A stretch of 64,000 bases of DNA from Deltaproteobacteria bacterium (lineage in GTDB: Bacteria > Myxococcota_A > Polyangia > Polyangiales > Ga0077539), in the NCBI GenBank assembly GCA_016218725.1, contig JACRDB010000010.1, forward strand, positions 1 to 64,000, written 5' to 3'. Numbering within the stretch: the stretch's first letter is position 1; every line of letters starts with the position of its first letter. The translations under genes were made by a program, and so were the position numbers. Shown here in pieces: positions 50,313-59,932 of this stretch. The notes beneath the pieces are model-generated. The model saw nothing but the letters and a program-made list of their open reading frames with translations, was not told where the DNA came from and ran no database searches.

Positions 50313-53300
50313 GGCCTTGGGGGACGCAGGAGCGTGGGGTGTGGCGGAGGGGTCCCGAGCCAGGCGTTGAACCACGGGGTCCAACCGTCACTCGATCGGT
50401 GGGCGCCCACGAAGGGGTTCTCCCCGACCGGACCACCGGTCGCCATGGCCACACCAAACACCATCGCGGGGCCGTTGTCCACCGCGGCGAAGCCCGCCAG
50501 CGGGCGGTCCGGCCGCGCGGTGCCAGGCCCGGACACGGCCACGGCGGGCGCAAAGGTGAGCCCCAGGGGTCCGTCCGGGCTCGCGCGGCGCTGCCAGACC
50601 ACACCCTCCCGGTCGGCGTACCAGAGCTCCAGCTCGCCGCCCGCGGCGCCCTCGGCATGCACGGCGGCCCCGGGAACCCCGGAGGCCAGCGCCAGGCAGC
50701 TCCGGACCGCGGGGGCAGTGTCCCCAGGGCCGACGGCCACGGAGCACCACCGGAGGACGCCGTCGGGGTCCGAGGCGAAGAGCTCCACCTTGGACCCGGC
50801 GCCCGAGGCGCGCACTGCCGCGACCCTCTGGCCCGGCGCGAGGCCCTCGACCAGCGCCCTCGGGGCGCCCTGGCGCGGCGCCCACCAGAGCGCGCCCGCC
50901 CCGTCCACCAGCGTGAGAGCCCACTGGTCATCGTTGTATGGAATGACCGTCAACGTTGTGGCTTGAGAGAGCCTCGGGAGGCTCGCCACCGTGCTCCACG
51001 GGTCCCACCGGTCGGCCCCGACGCGGCGGGCGGTGGCCCTGACGGTCCCGTCGGGGGCCACCACGTAGAGCCCCACGGAGCCACCGGGGCCGCCACCCAG
51101 GCCCGCGGCCACGGAGGCCCCCGGGGCAGCGAAGCCCGCGTCCCCGAGCACCTCGGAGCGCCAGGCCCCGCGGTCCCGGTCCAGGCTCCAGAACGCGTTG
51201 ACCACCCGCCCCTCGCGGGTCACGAAGGGCAGGTCCAGGCGCCGCGCCGAGGGGAGGCCAGAGAGCACCGGGGCCAGGCGCTGCCCGGCTGCGGCGTCGC
51301 GGGTGTCGGGTACGCGCTGCCAGGGGTGCCACGCGTCGGCCACGCCGCCCGGGAAATAGCTGTGCTCCTCGGGCTGGTTGTGCCACCAGGAGAGCGTCAG
51401 GCCCGCGCCATCGACCGCTGTGAAAGCCAGGAGCTGCTGCGAGACCCCCGCGAGCTCGCGGACGAAGGCCACCGGGGCGCCCTCGCGCCGCAGGGGGAGC
51501 ACCCCGGTGCCGTAGGCATTGAAGCGGTTGTCAAAGGTCGGCACGTAGAGCCTCCCGTCGGCCACCGTGGGCGTCACGAAGCGCGCGTGGCGCTTGATGG
51601 TGTCGCTCCAGAGGGCCCTGGCGGCGAGGAGGCCCCCGCGGCGGCGGGGGAGGTCCCGGGCGTCAAACGCATAGACCCTGCCAGGGCTACCATAGCCGTG
51701 GCAGTTCCCGTCGTCCTGGGACATGGTGGGGCTCCGGGCGCTGAAGGGCGCCACGTTGGCCGCGCACCACTGCCCCCCGGCGCCGGGGACGAGGCCCGCG
51801 GCGGGGACGAAGAGGGTCTGGTGCCCGGCGCAGCGGCACAGGTCCTCGGACTCCTGGAGCGTGGCCCAGACTACGGCGCTGTCGTGCGACAGGCCGTTCC
51901 AGGACACCACCACGTTGCCTCCGGGCATCGCCGCGGGCCCCGAGGGGATCGCGCCCAGAGGGGGTGTTTGATCAAGGCGGAAGCGCCCCTCGGTGGGGTC
52001 GTAGGGGTAGTCCCGGAGCACGTCCCTCTCGCCCCAGACAAAGAGGTGCCCGGGCGTCCCCGGGCGGCTCCAGGGCTGCGGCGGGAGCCACGCGGGCTGC
52101 CCGTGGATGTGGGGCCCGAGGTTCCATCGCGTGGCGTAGCAGTACGCCGGGCGCTGGAGGTTCCACACGTCGTTGGTGGCTTGAAAAGACTGGAGGGCCT
52201 CCGAGGTGACGCCGGTGAGCCTCGCCGGGAGGAGGTAGAAGATCCCGGGCTTGCCCCCGGAGAGCAGGGTCCCATGGGCGCCCCCGGGCAGGAGCGTGAC
52301 GCCCCCGGAGGCGTAGTCCGTGTCCCCCAGCTCCATGGTCTGGAAGAACGACCGCGGCGCCGCGCCGTCGATCGGCGCGAAGTTCCCAGAGCACTCCCCG
52401 GGGGGGTTTGCGGCGGTGTAGCGGGCGTACTCCCGGGGCGCTCGGGAGCGGCGCAGGTCCACGCCCGCGAGGGTGGGCCCCCCGCCGCCGGGCCCCGGCG
52501 AGCGGTCCCGGGGGTTCTCCGTGGTGAGCGTGTCCCCCGGGAAGAAGCGCCCGAGGACCACCAGGCGACCGGCCTCGATCCGCGCGCGCACGACGCTCTG
52601 CTCTTCATGGCGAGGCGCCTGGTGGTGGAACTCCCGTGGGTTGTCCACCAGGGCGTTGCCGGTAGCATAGAAGAGGTCCCCGTCGGGCGTCGCCGCGGGC
52701 CCCGAGCCCGCCTGCCAGATGCCGCCGCCGTTGTCGAAGTGGGGGTCGTCGCCGGGGGTGGTGCAGTGCACGTCGGTGGGCCCCTGGGCGAGGTTGTTCA
52801 GGTCAAAGACCCAGAGCCACCCGTGAAACCCACGAAAATCGTCCCCCCGCGCGCCGAAGGCCACCAGGAGGTGGGCCCCGACGCGCAGGAGGCTCGCGCG
52901 CTGTGCCTGGAGCCTCGGGTCAAAGACCGTGGTCCCCGCGAAGCGCGACGCCGCCGCGCCGTCGAGCGCCACGGGCGTGCCGTCCCGGGGCTGCCCCGTG
53001 GCGAGGTCCAGGGCATAGAGCCGGAAGTGGTTGAGCATCCCGCGCTGGGCGCCGTCCCGGGCGCCGTCCACCGTGGACACGGCGTAGATCCTCCGGCGCT
53101 GCAGGTCCACCACGGGCGTGCTCAAGATCCCGCGGTTCTGGGTGTACGGTTCGCGCTGGAAGCCCCGGGTGGGGCCGTCGAGCTCCAGGGCGCCGCCGAA
53201 CCACGGGTCCCCGAGGCGCTCCGAGGCCCAAAGGAGCCCCGTGAGGGAGGCCCCATGGGGCCCGGGCTGTCCCAGGTACGGATTTCCGTTCCCGGCGTCG

Positions 53301-53656
53301 AAGGCAAAGACCCGGTTCTGCGACGTGCCCACATAGACCACCTCCCGGGGCCGTTCTTCGCCGGGCAGGAGGAGCCCCGGTACGTAGAGCGGCTGCGTGG
53401 TGACCCAGCCCGGCACCACCCGCTCGTAGAGCTTGCCGAAGGAGCCCTCGGCCACCGTGGCGGGCGTCAGCACGCGCTCCGCGGAGTAGAGCCCGAGCCG
53501 CTCGTTGCCGTAGCGCTGCGTGAGGACGCTCCGGGAGTGTACCGCCACGGGCTCCGTGGCCGCCACCCGGGCGAGCTCCTCCGGAGGCCTGACGCACGCC
53601 GCGAGGGCCGCGAGGGACAGCACCACCACGGCCCGCACGGGCACATCAGAGCACAC
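50309..53656 (-). CDS. Large beta-propeller lipoprotein (PQQ-like plus lectin-like repeats)
   Basis: 1115 aa. GTG 53656; alternative GTG starts at 53644 and 53638 give almost the same protein. The signal ends in lipobox LAAC (VLSLAALAAC). Residues ~60-720 look like a PQQ-dependent-dehydrogenase-type propeller: REVVYVGTSQNRVFAFDAG, STPVVDLQRRRIYAVS, DGDLFYATGNAL, FVTPTVADGRLYVPTFDNR. No catalytic Glu/Asn/Asp set could be assigned. Residues ~760-1115 hold repeats of the WxPWxxV / SWW / ELFASDPDG kind resembling fucose-binding propellers. A substrate-binding surface protein is more likely than an enzyme. Confidence 0.8.
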   Translation of the reverse strand: MCSDVPVRAVVVLSLAALAACVRPPEELARVAATEPVAVHSRSVLTQRYGNERLGLYSAERVLTPATVAEGSFGKLYERVVPGWVTTQPLYVPGLLLPGEERPREVVYVGTSQNRVFAFDAGNGNPYLGQPGPHGASLTGLLWASERLGDPWFGGALELDGPTRGFQREPYTQNRGILSTPVVDLQRRRIYAVSTVDGARDGAQRGMLNHFRLYALDLATGQPRDGTPVALDGAAASRFAGTTVFDPRLQAQRASLLRVGAHLLVAFGARGDDFRGFHGWLWVFDLNNLAQGPTDVHCTTPGDDPHFDNGGGIWQAGSGPAATPDGDLFYATGNALVDNPREFHHQAPRHEEQSVVRARIEAGRLVVLGRFFPGDTLTTENPRDRSPGPGGGGPTLAGVDLRRSRAPREYARYTAANPPGECSGNFAPIDGAAPRSFFQTMELGDTDYASGGVTLLPGGAHGTLLSGGKPGIFYLLPARLTGVTSEALQSFQATNDVWNLQRPAYCYATRWNLGPHIHGQPAWLPPQPWSRPGTPGHLFVWGERDVLRDYPYDPTEGRFRLDQTPPLGAIPSGPAAMPGGNVVVSWNGLSHDSAVVWATLQESEDLCRCAGHQTLFVPAAGLVPGAGGQWCAANVAPFSARSPTMSQDDGNCHGYGSPGRVYAFDARDLPRRRGGLLAARALWSDTIKRHARFVTPTVADGRLYVPTFDNRFNAYGTGVLPLRREGAPVAFVRELAGVSQQLLAFTAVDGAGLTLSWWHNQPEEHSYFPGGVADAWHPWQRVPDTRDAAAGQRLAPVLSGLPSARRLDLPFVTREGRVVNAFWSLDRDRGAWRSEVLGDAGFAAPGASVAAGLGGGPGGSVGLYVVAPDGTVRATARRVGADRWDPWSTVASLPRLSQATTLTVIPYNDDQWALTLVDGAGALWWAPRQGAPRALVEGLAPGQRVAAVRASGAGSKVELFASDPDGVLRWCSVAVGPGDTAPAVRSCLALASGVPGAAVHAEGAAGGELELWYADREGVVWQRRASPDGPLGLTFAPAVAVSGPGTARPDRPLAGFAAVDNGPAMVFGVAMATGGPVGENPFVGAHRSSDGWTPWFNAWLGTPPPHPTLLRPPRP

Positions 53657-53711
53657 TCCGCCGCGCCGTCAACGAACAATGTCTTGTGTGGAGAAGGTGT
53701 CGCAGCGGCGT

Positions 53712-53727
53712 GTAGACCGCGGTCTAC
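53712..53727. repeat. 16-bp perfect palindrome over histidine-kinase stop codon
   Basis: GTAGACCGCGGTCTAC includes the TAG stop of the minus-strand kinase gene, and outer bases extend the pairing by two to three positions with one G-U. No T-run follows. It may be a protein-binding site or a weak terminator. Confidence 0.4.
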
Positions 53728-55160
53728 GCGCCACGGACCGGTGCGGCAGAGGCCCCGCGGGCGCCCGCGGCGGCGGGCAGGGTGACCACGAAGCGCGCCC
53801 CCCGGGCCGGGTGCGGGTCGCAGGTGAGGGCGCCGCCGTGCTCGCTCACGATGCGGTAGCTGGTCGCCAGGCCCAGGCCGGTGCCCTCGCCCTTGGTGGT
53901 GAAGAAGGGCTCGAAGAGCCGCGCGCGCACCGCGGGGCTGACCCCGGGGCCGCTGTCCTCGAAGGACACCTCGACCTGGGCCTGGAGGGCCCTCGCGCGC
54001 ACGGCGACGGTGCCCTCGCGGTCCACGGCGTCGATGGCGTTTCGAAGGAGGTTCAGGAACACCTGGTTCATCGCCCCGGGACGGAGGCGCACCGCGGGGA
54101 GCGGCTCGATCGCCTCCTCGAGGACCACCCCCGGCGGGAGCCCGCGGCGCACCATGGCCACGGTGGCCCGGAGGCCCTCGGCCAGGTCGCCCACCACGGG
54201 CTCCGAGGCGTCGCCGCGCACGTACGCCCGGAGGTCGGAGTGCACCGCGGCGAGGCGCGTGGTGGCCAGCCCGATGGCGTCCAGGGCCGGCAGGAGGTCG
54301 CCGCGGGCGTGGTCGACCTCGCGGGCCTCCCAGAGCCGCCGCAGGGGCTCCGGGGCGCGGTCGAGGTCGGCGGCCACCAGGTCGAGCGCCCCGAGCAGGG
54401 CCTCGGCGTAGGCCCGCAGCGGCGGGAGGTTGTTCTGGATCACGTTCACCGGGTTGTTGATCTCGTGCGAGACCCCGGCGAGCAGCCAGCCCAGGGCCGA
54501 GAGCTTCTCGGACTCGACGAGCCGGGCCTGCGCGGCGCGCAGCGAGGCCAGGGCGGCGTCGAGCTCGCGGTTGCGCGCCTCCAGCGCCCGGCCCGCGAGG
54601 AAGATCCGCCGCGAGGCCCTGCCCCGCACCACCACCGCGCCCGCGGCGACGATCCACGCGGTCACCACGAAGAAGCCCTCGCCCAGCGCCTCGGCGGGCG
54701 CGCGCGGGCCGTCGAGCAGCGCATGCGCCGAGGCATGCGCCAGGAGCGCCGCGGCCCCGGTGCCCGCCGCCCAGCGCCCGGTCCAGAGCGGCACCACCCC
54801 GCACCCGAAGGGGACCAGGAGCGCCCCGGCCAGGTAGAGCGTGTGCTGCCGGGGAACCACCGCGAGCATCACCGCGATCGGCGCCGCCGCGCTCAGGGCG
54901 GAGCCCGCCGTGCAGAGCCGCACCCAACCAAGGCCCGCGGCGCGCTCGGCCAGGAGCCCGAGGCCCACCGCGAGGCTCGCCCCGGCCACCCGCAGGCCCA
55001 GGAAGCGCCAGGCCAGGGAGGGCTCGAGCGCGAAATCGAAGAGCGACCAGAGCGGCAGGAGCACCGCCACCAGCAGCGCAAACAGCCTCGCCCGAGGGCG
55101 CTCCTGGGCGAGCGAGTGCTGCGCCCACGCCAGGGCCTCAGCCGGCTCCTCGGCGCTCAC
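53724..55160 (-). CDS. Membrane sensor histidine kinase
   Basis: 478 aa from GTG 55160, overlapping the response-regulator stop as GTGA. Five to six hydrophobic helices (LFALLVAVLLPLWSLF onward) fill residues ~25-190 with little periplasmic sequence, so the sensor is probably within the membrane. The kinase core is complete: H-box LLAGVSHEINNPVN, N-box MNQVFLNLLRNAIDAV, G1 FEDSGPGVSP, F-box LFEPFFTTK and G2 GTGLGLATSY. It should phosphorylate the stand-alone receiver encoded just upstream. Confidence 0.9.
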   Translation of the reverse strand: MSAEEPAEALAWAQHSLAQERPRARLFALLVAVLLPLWSLFDFALEPSLAWRFLGLRVAGASLAVGLGLLAERAAGLGWVRLCTAGSALSAAAPIAVMLAVVPRQHTLYLAGALLVPFGCGVVPLWTGRWAAGTGAAALLAHASAHALLDGPRAPAEALGEGFFVVTAWIVAAGAVVVRGRASRRIFLAGRALEARNRELDAALASLRAAQARLVESEKLSALGWLLAGVSHEINNPVNVIQNNLPPLRAYAEALLGALDLVAADLDRAPEPLRRLWEAREVDHARGDLLPALDAIGLATTRLAAVHSDLRAYVRGDASEPVVGDLAEGLRATVAMVRRGLPPGVVLEEAIEPLPAVRLRPGAMNQVFLNLLRNAIDAVDREGTVAVRARALQAQVEVSFEDSGPGVSPAVRARLFEPFFTTKGEGTGLGLATSYRIVSEHGGALTCDPHPARGARFVVTLPAAAGARGASAAPVRGA

Positions 55161-55534
55161 GGCGCGCGTTCGGCCGCGGCCCGCCGCACCCACGCCAGGA
55201 GCGCGTCGTGGCTCCAGGGCTTGGCCAGGACCGCCGCGCAGAGCCCGTCGCGCTGGGCGTCGCAGAGCCCCGGCGCGTCGGCGTGGGCCGTCAAGAGCGC
55301 CCGCACCGCCCGGGGCCAGCGCGCCCGCGCCGCCGCCAGCACCTCCAGGCCGTCCATCCTGGGCATTCGGTAGTCCACCAGGAGGACATCCACCGCCTCG
55401 CGCTCCAGGAGCTCCAGCGCCTCGGCCCCGGAGAGGGCCGTCAACACCTTGAAATCCTTGCGGAAAGCACGGTTGAACGTGGAGAGGTTCGTGGGTTCGT
55501 CATCCACGACGAGCACCGTGAGCGTCGGGTCCAT
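55157..55534 (-). CDS. Stand-alone response-regulator receiver protein
   Basis: 125 aa from ATG 55534. Receiver motifs: VLVVDDEPTN acidic pair, LLVDYRMPRMDG phospho-acceptor Asp, ALLTAH threonine and LAKPW lysine. There is no output domain, so it probably acts by protein contact or as a phosphorelay step. It is translated immediately before its cognate kinase with a GTGA overlap. Confidence 0.88.
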   Translation of the reverse strand: MDPTLTVLVVDDEPTNLSTFNRAFRKDFKVLTALSGAEALELLEREAVDVLLVDYRMPRMDGLEVLAAARARWPRAVRALLTAHADAPGLCDAQRDGLCAAVLAKPWSHDALLAWVRRAAAERAP

Positions 55535-55655
55535 CCCGAGGACGGAGTCTAGCCCAGGTGCGGAGTCCTTGTCGCGGGTACCGTGTGGGGTGGCACCCCC
55601 ACGTCGCGGCTCAAGGCTGGAAAGTGTCTGGGGCTGGGAGCGGTGAACCGCCAAG

Positions 55656-55668
55656 GCGCCTATGGCGC
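55656..55668 (-). terminator. Short hairpin after lipoprotein gene
   Basis: GCGCC-TAT-GGCGC abuts the stop codon of the minus-strand gene (55669), and a second hairpin pair (GTGGGG with CCCCAC) lies about 60 nt further. No U-tract, so only a weak terminator call. Confidence 0.35.
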
Positions 55669-56484
55669 TCAGCCCTGGATGCAGAACTGGCCGGGGAGCG
55701 TGCAGATCCCGCGCAGGGGGTTGCAGCACACGGTGCCCACCGCGCAGATGGAGGTGCCGCAGGGGGTGGCGCCGGGCTGCACGCAGCGGGCGGTGCCGCC
55801 GGAGACCACGCAGCGCGAGCCGAAGCCGCAGCGCACGGTGTCACACGGGGACACGCAGCGGGCGGTGCCGTCGGAGTCATTGCACACGGTGCCCGGCGCG
55901 CAGAGCACCGCGGCGCAGGGCGGCGGGCGGCCGCAGACGTACCGGCAGGTGTTCTCCTGGCAGGTGAAGCGCCCGAGGCAGCGCGGCACGATCAGGCTCT
56001 GCTCGTGGCAGTCGTCCGCCTCGGCGCAGTACGACACGGCCTTGTGGAGCCGCGCAACCTCGCGGCCCGAGCGCGACAGGATCAGCGTCTCGGTCCCCTG
56101 GAAGCGGTACTGGAAGCCCCCGAAGGTGGGCGTCACCACGCCCAGGCGCGCGTCCTGCGGCGCCAGCGTGAGCGTGCGCGTGGTGGCGGAGTAGGGCCCC
56201 TCCTGCCGCGCCGTGGACGGGCAGGGCGCACGCACGCAGCGAATCCCCGTGTCCACGTCCGCGAAGTAGTGGTGGCCGCGACCCTCCGTGGTGCGCGTGA
56301 ACACCAGCGCGTGGAAGGGGCCCGAGTCCCCGATCCAGGCGCCCACGAAGCGCTCCCAGCTCCGCGCCGCGACCTCGTCTACCGTGGACTCCTCGTCCGC
56401 AGGGAGCGCGTCCGGCGCCCCCACGCAGCCAAAGCCCACCATCGAGAACGCAAAGCCCAGCGCTAGCAACCTTTGAGTGTTCAT
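55669..56484 (-). CDS. Cysteine-rich lipoprotein with beta-sheet N-domain
   Basis: 271 aa from ATG 56484, GGGAGG 6 nt upstream. Signal MNTQRLLALGFAFSMVGFGC has a lipobox ending GFGC. Residues ~40-150 read as a small beta-barrel-like domain (WERFVGAWIGDSGPFHALVF, GVVTPTFGGFQYRFQG). The C-terminal half is cysteine-rich with units such as CAPGTVCNDSDGTARC and CGFGSRCVVSGGTARC, EGF-like in spacing. The promoter region carries a TATATA box and an inverted repeat, suggesting regulated expression. Function unknown. Confidence 0.8.
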   Translation of the reverse strand: MNTQRLLALGFAFSMVGFGCVGAPDALPADEESTVDEVAARSWERFVGAWIGDSGPFHALVFTRTTEGRGHHYFADVDTGIRCVRAPCPSTARQEGPYSATTRTLTLAPQDARLGVVTPTFGGFQYRFQGTETLILSRSGREVARLHKAVSYCAEADDCHEQSLIVPRCLGRFTCQENTCRYVCGRPPPCAAVLCAPGTVCNDSDGTARCVSPCDTVRCGFGSRCVVSGGTARCVQPGATPCGTSICAVGTVCCNPLRGICTLPGQFCIQG

Positions 56485-56498
56485 TTGAAGCCTCCCAG

Positions 56499-56515
56499 TG
56501 GGACAATGTGTCCCA
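56499..56515. promoter_or_regulatory. TGGGACA-ATG-TGTCCCA inverted repeat
   Basis: A perfect 7-3-7 inverted repeat 14 bp upstream of the lipoprotein start codon (56484) and downstream of a TATATA -10-like element, as expected for a repressor operator. As RNA it could also form a leader hairpin close to the ribosome site. Confidence 0.45.
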
Positions 56516-56532
56516 TGCGCCCCGGCGCCCTG

Positions 56533-56540
56533 ATATATAG
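56533..56540 (-). promoter_or_regulatory. TATATA -10-like element for the lipoprotein gene
   Basis: On the minus strand the sequence reads CTATATAT about 50 bp before the start codon, exceptional in this GC-rich context. No convincing -35 hexamer was found at normal spacing. Confidence 0.35.
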
Positions 56541-56660
56541 GGTTCCGTAAGGGCGGGCCAGACATACACCCCCTTTATCCTACATGCAACCCCCTCCCCG
56601 TACTTTTCTTGACCTGGGCCTTCACCCCCCGACCCGGCGGGGTGTGTTAGAAGTCAGGGG

Positions 56661-57866
56661 ATGTACGGGAAGGCGCAGGAGATCTACGCGAAGGCCCTGG
56701 CGGAGCTTGAGGACGCGGGGCTGACCAAGGTGGAGCGGGTGCTCCTGGGCCCTCAGGGGGGGAGGATCCGGGTGGCGCTCCCTGGGGAGGCGGGGCACCG
56801 GGAGGTGCTGAATTTCTGCGCCAACAACTACCTGGGTCTGAGCTCGGACCCGGAGGTGCTGGCCGCGGGGAGGCGGGCGCTGGAGACCCACGGCTTCGGG
56901 CTCTCGTCGGTGCGCTTCATCTGTGGGACCCAGGACCTGCACAAGACCCTGGAGGCGAGGCTCTCGGCCTTCCTGGGGACCGAGGACACGATTCTGTACT
57001 CCTCGGCCTTCGACGCCAACGGCGGGCTCTTCGAGACGCTCCTGGGCGAGGAGGACGCGATCATTTCCGACGCGCTCAACCACGCGTCCATCATCGACGG
57101 GATCCGGCTCTGCAAGGCCGAGCGGCACCGCTACCCCAACGGGGACCTCGCCGCGCTGGAGGCCCTGCTCCAGCAGACGCAGCACCGTCGGCTGCGCATG
57201 ATCGCCACGGACGGGGTGTTCTCCATGGACGGGTCCTTCGCGCGGCTGGACGCCATCGCCGACCTGGCGGATCGGTACGGGGCGCTCTTGATGGTGGACG
57301 ACTCCCACGCCACGGGCTTCGTGGGCCCCACGGGGAGGGGCACCCCGGAGCTCTACGGGGTCACCCGCCGGGTGGACGTGGTCACCAGCACCCTCGGCAA
57401 GGCCCTGGGGGGCGCCTCCGGGGGCTTCGCCTCCGGGCGCCGGGAGCTGATCGCGCTCCTGCGCCAGCGGTCCCGGCCGTACCTGTTCTCCAACACCCTG
57501 TGCCCCTCCATCGCCGGGGCCACGCTGGCCGTCCTCGACCGCCTGGAGCGCTCCACGGAGCTGCGGGATCGCGTCACGGAGAACGCCCGGTACTTCCGCG
57601 AGGCCATGCACGCCGCGGGCTTCTCGCTCAAGCCCGGCGCCCACCCCATCGTGCCGGTGATGCTCGGCGACGCGCGCCTGGCCCGGGACCTGGCCCGGAG
57701 TCTCCTGGACGAGGGGGTGTACGTCATCGGGTTCTCCTTCCCGGTGGTGCCCCGGGGCGAGGCCCGGATCCGGGTGCAGCTGAGCGCCGTACACTCCCGC
57801 GACGACCTGGACCTCGCCGTCGGGGCCTTCACCCGCGCGGGCCGCGCCCACGGGGTGCTCGCTTGA
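56661..57866 (+). CDS. kbl: 2-amino-3-ketobutyrate CoA ligase (glycine C-acetyltransferase)
   Basis: 401 aa, close to the 398 aa of E. coli Kbl. PLP alpha-oxoamine synthase motifs: [38 protein letters not shown] and the PLP lysine in [14 protein letters not shown]. It condenses glycine and acetyl-CoA or, in reverse, cleaves 2-amino-3-ketobutyrate from threonine. The usual partner tdh is not adjacent. The R-F-I-C-G-T-Q segment supports Kbl over serine palmitoyltransferase or BioF. Confidence 0.93.
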   Translation: MYGKAQEIYAKALAELEDAGLTKVERVLLGPQGGRIRVALPGEAGHREVLNFCANNYLGLSSDPEVLAAGRRALETHGFGLSSVRFICGTQDLHKTLEARLSAFLGTEDTILYSSAFDANGGLFETLLGEEDAIISDALNHASIIDGIRLCKAERHRYPNGDLAALEALLQQTQHRRLRMIATDGVFSMDGSFARLDAIADLADRYGALLMVDDSHATGFVGPTGRGTPELYGVTRRVDVVTSTLGKALGGASGGFASGRRELIALLRQRSRPYLFSNTLCPSIAGATLAVLDRLERSTELRDRVTENARYFREAMHAAGFSLKPGAHPIVPVMLGDARLARDLARSLLDEGVYVIGFSFPVVPRGEARIRVQLSAVHSRDDLDLAVGAFTRAGRAHGVLA

Positions 57867-57903
57867 CAACGGAACCAGGGGCGCCAACGGTAGCATCCAA
57901 CCG

Positions 57904-59181
57904 GTGATGCCCGACACAGCCCCCGCCCTCGACGCCACGGTCCAGGACGCCCACACGGACACCCTGGTGCGCGGCGTGCAGGACGCTCCGGGCGCCATCC
58001 CGACGATGGTGCTGCCCTCGCCTCGCAGCACGGTGCTCCCGGTGGTGAAGGACCCGGGCTCCGAGGCGCCTACGTTCCTCCACGAGCCCAGGGAGCGCTA
58101 CGAGGCCCGCAAGCCCCTGGGCGAGGGCGGCATCGGGGAGGTGACCCTCGCCCACGACCAGGACATCGACCGCCCGGTGGCGCTCAAGCGCCTGAAGCCG
58201 GAGATGGTCGGGCCCTCGTCGCTGGTGCGCTTCATCGATGAGATACGCATCGTGGGCAGGCTGGACCACCCGAACATCGTGCCCGTGCACGACGTGGGCG
58301 TAGACGCCGACCGGCGCTTGTTCTACGTGATGAAATACGTCGAGGGCGAGACGCTGGAGAAGGTCCTGGAGCGCCTCCTCGCCGGGGACCCGGAGTACCA
58401 CCGGAGGTACACCTTCGCGCGGAGGGTGCAGGTCTTCCTCGGGGTGCTGCGCGCGGTGGACTACGCCCACTCCCGCGGGGTGATCCACCGGGACCTGAAG
58501 CCCGCCAACGTGATGCTGGGCACCCACGGCGAGGTCACGGTGATGGACTGGGGCATCGCCCGGGACCAGCGTGCCCGAGCATCCATCACCGTCGGTTCCG
58601 TGGGGGTAGGCACCCCGGGCGCGCCCTCGGCGCTCGTCTCCGACGGCTCCCTGGACGCGACCTTGAGCCTGGGGCGCACCACCGCGGGCTCGCTGGTGGG
58701 CACGCCACACTATATGTCCCCGGAGCAGGCCCGGGGCGAGAACGACAAGGTGGACGCCCGCTCGGACACCTACGCCCTGGCGGTGCTCCTCCACGAGTTC
58801 CTCACGCTCAAGCACTACCTGGACGACGTGAACACCCTCCCGGCGGTGCTCGATGGCGTGCAGTCCCGCGCGGCCCCCTTCGAGAACCCGGTCCACCCGC
58901 TCCAGGGGACCGTGCCCGTGGAGCTCCTGCACTTCGTCCATCGCGGGATGCGCAAGGACCCGGAGGCGCGCTTCGCCTCCGTCGCGGAGATGATCCTGGC
59001 GATCGAGCGGATCCAGTCCGGCAGGGTGGAGGTGCACTGCCCGGTGACCATGGTCAAGCGCATGGGCTACGAGTTCGGCCACATGACCGAGCGCTTCCCG
59101 ACGCTCATGGTGCTCGGCCTCGTGGCGGTCCCGGCGCTGGCCGTGGTGGGCCTTGTGGGGCTCCTCCTGCGGCTCCTGTAG
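57904..59181 (+). CDS. Tail-anchored Ser/Thr protein kinase
   Basis: 425 aa; GTG 57904 is followed directly by ATG 57907, either of which may be the start. The N-terminal ~65 residues are a Thr/Pro-rich low-complexity tail, possibly autophosphorylated. The kinase domain runs ~68-370: LGEGGIGEVTLA glycine loop, VALKRLK lysine, HRDLKPANV catalytic loop, DWG in place of DFG, and GTPHYMSPEQARG. One helix at the C-terminus (LMVLGLVAVPALAVVGLVGL) anchors it, with almost nothing outside, so signals would be cytoplasmic or intramembrane. QueE begins 4 nt after its stop. Confidence 0.9.
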   Translation: MMPDTAPALDATVQDAHTDTLVRGVQDAPGAIPTMVLPSPRSTVLPVVKDPGSEAPTFLHEPRERYEARKPLGEGGIGEVTLAHDQDIDRPVALKRLKPEMVGPSSLVRFIDEIRIVGRLDHPNIVPVHDVGVDADRRLFYVMKYVEGETLEKVLERLLAGDPEYHRRYTFARRVQVFLGVLRAVDYAHSRGVIHRDLKPANVMLGTHGEVTVMDWGIARDQRARASITVGSVGVGTPGAPSALVSDGSLDATLSLGRTTAGSLVGTPHYMSPEQARGENDKVDARSDTYALAVLLHEFLTLKHYLDDVNTLPAVLDGVQSRAAPFENPVHPLQGTVPVELLHFVHRGMRKDPEARFASVAEMILAIERIQSGRVEVHCPVTMVKRMGYEFGHMTERFPTLMVLGLVAVPALAVVGLVGLLLRLL

Positions 59182-59185
59182 CGCC

Positions 59186-59830
59186 GTGTACGCCGTCAAG
59201 GAAGTGTTCTACACGCTCCAGGGCGAAGGCGCCCGGGCCGGGCGCGCGGCGGTGTTCCTGCGCTTCGCGGGCTGCAACCTCTGGACGGGCCACGCCCACA
59301 CCCGGGACCGCGGCCCCGGAGGCTGCTCCCGCTGGTGCGACACGGACTTCGTCGGCACCGACGGCGACGGCGGAGGGCGCTTTCCAGACGCCCGGAGCCT
59401 CGCCGAGAGGGCGGCCTCGCGCTGGCCCGGGGCCTCCGTCGGAGCCCGGCCCTACGTGGTGTGCACGGGCGGAGAGCCCCTGCTCCAGCTCGACGCGCCC
59501 CTGGTCCGGGCCCTCCACGACCAGGGCTTCGAGGTCGCCGTGGAGACCAACGGCACGCTCCCGGTGCCCTCCGGGGTGGACTGGCTGTGCGTGAGCCCCA
59601 AGGCCGGAGGGGCGCTGGTGGTCTCCCAGGGCGATGAGCTCAAGCTCGTGGTCCCGCAGGACTCCGTGGACCCCGGGGACTTCGAGGCGCTGGGCTTCAC
59701 CCACTGGTTTCTCCAGCCTCGGGACGGGCCCGAGAAGGCGGCCCACACCGCCTGGGCGGTGCGCTATTGCCTCTCCCACCCCCGGTGGAGGCTCAGCGTG
59801 CAGGTCCACAAGCTGGTCGGAATTCCGTAG
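59186..59830 (+). CDS. queE: 7-carboxy-7-deazaguanine synthase
   Basis: 214 aa from GTG 59186, placing YAVKEVFYTLQGEG at the N-terminus as in the family. The radical-SAM cluster loop is expanded: C-x16-C-x2-C (CNLW ... GGCSRWCDTDF), as in the E. coli/Burkholderia type where the first spacing is also long. Other marks are VCTGGEPLLQLD, VETNGT and WLCVSPKAG. It makes CDG from CPH4 in queuosine and 7-deazaguanine DNA pathways. QueC, QueD and FolE are not in the window. Confidence 0.9.
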   Translation: MYAVKEVFYTLQGEGARAGRAAVFLRFAGCNLWTGHAHTRDRGPGGCSRWCDTDFVGTDGDGGGRFPDARSLAERAASRWPGASVGARPYVVCTGGEPLLQLDAPLVRALHDQGFEVAVETNGTLPVPSGVDWLCVSPKAGGALVVSQGDELKLVVPQDSVDPGDFEALGFTHWFLQPRDGPEKAAHTAWAVRYCLSHPRWRLSVQVHKLVGIP

Positions 59831-59932
59831 GGGGACCGAAGCAAGGGAACCCCCCCGGGGCGTACGCTGTCCACCTGGTGTGTGGTCCGAACTATTCCCC
59901 GGGGTGGTGCGTTGTATAGTCCCGAACCCTCG

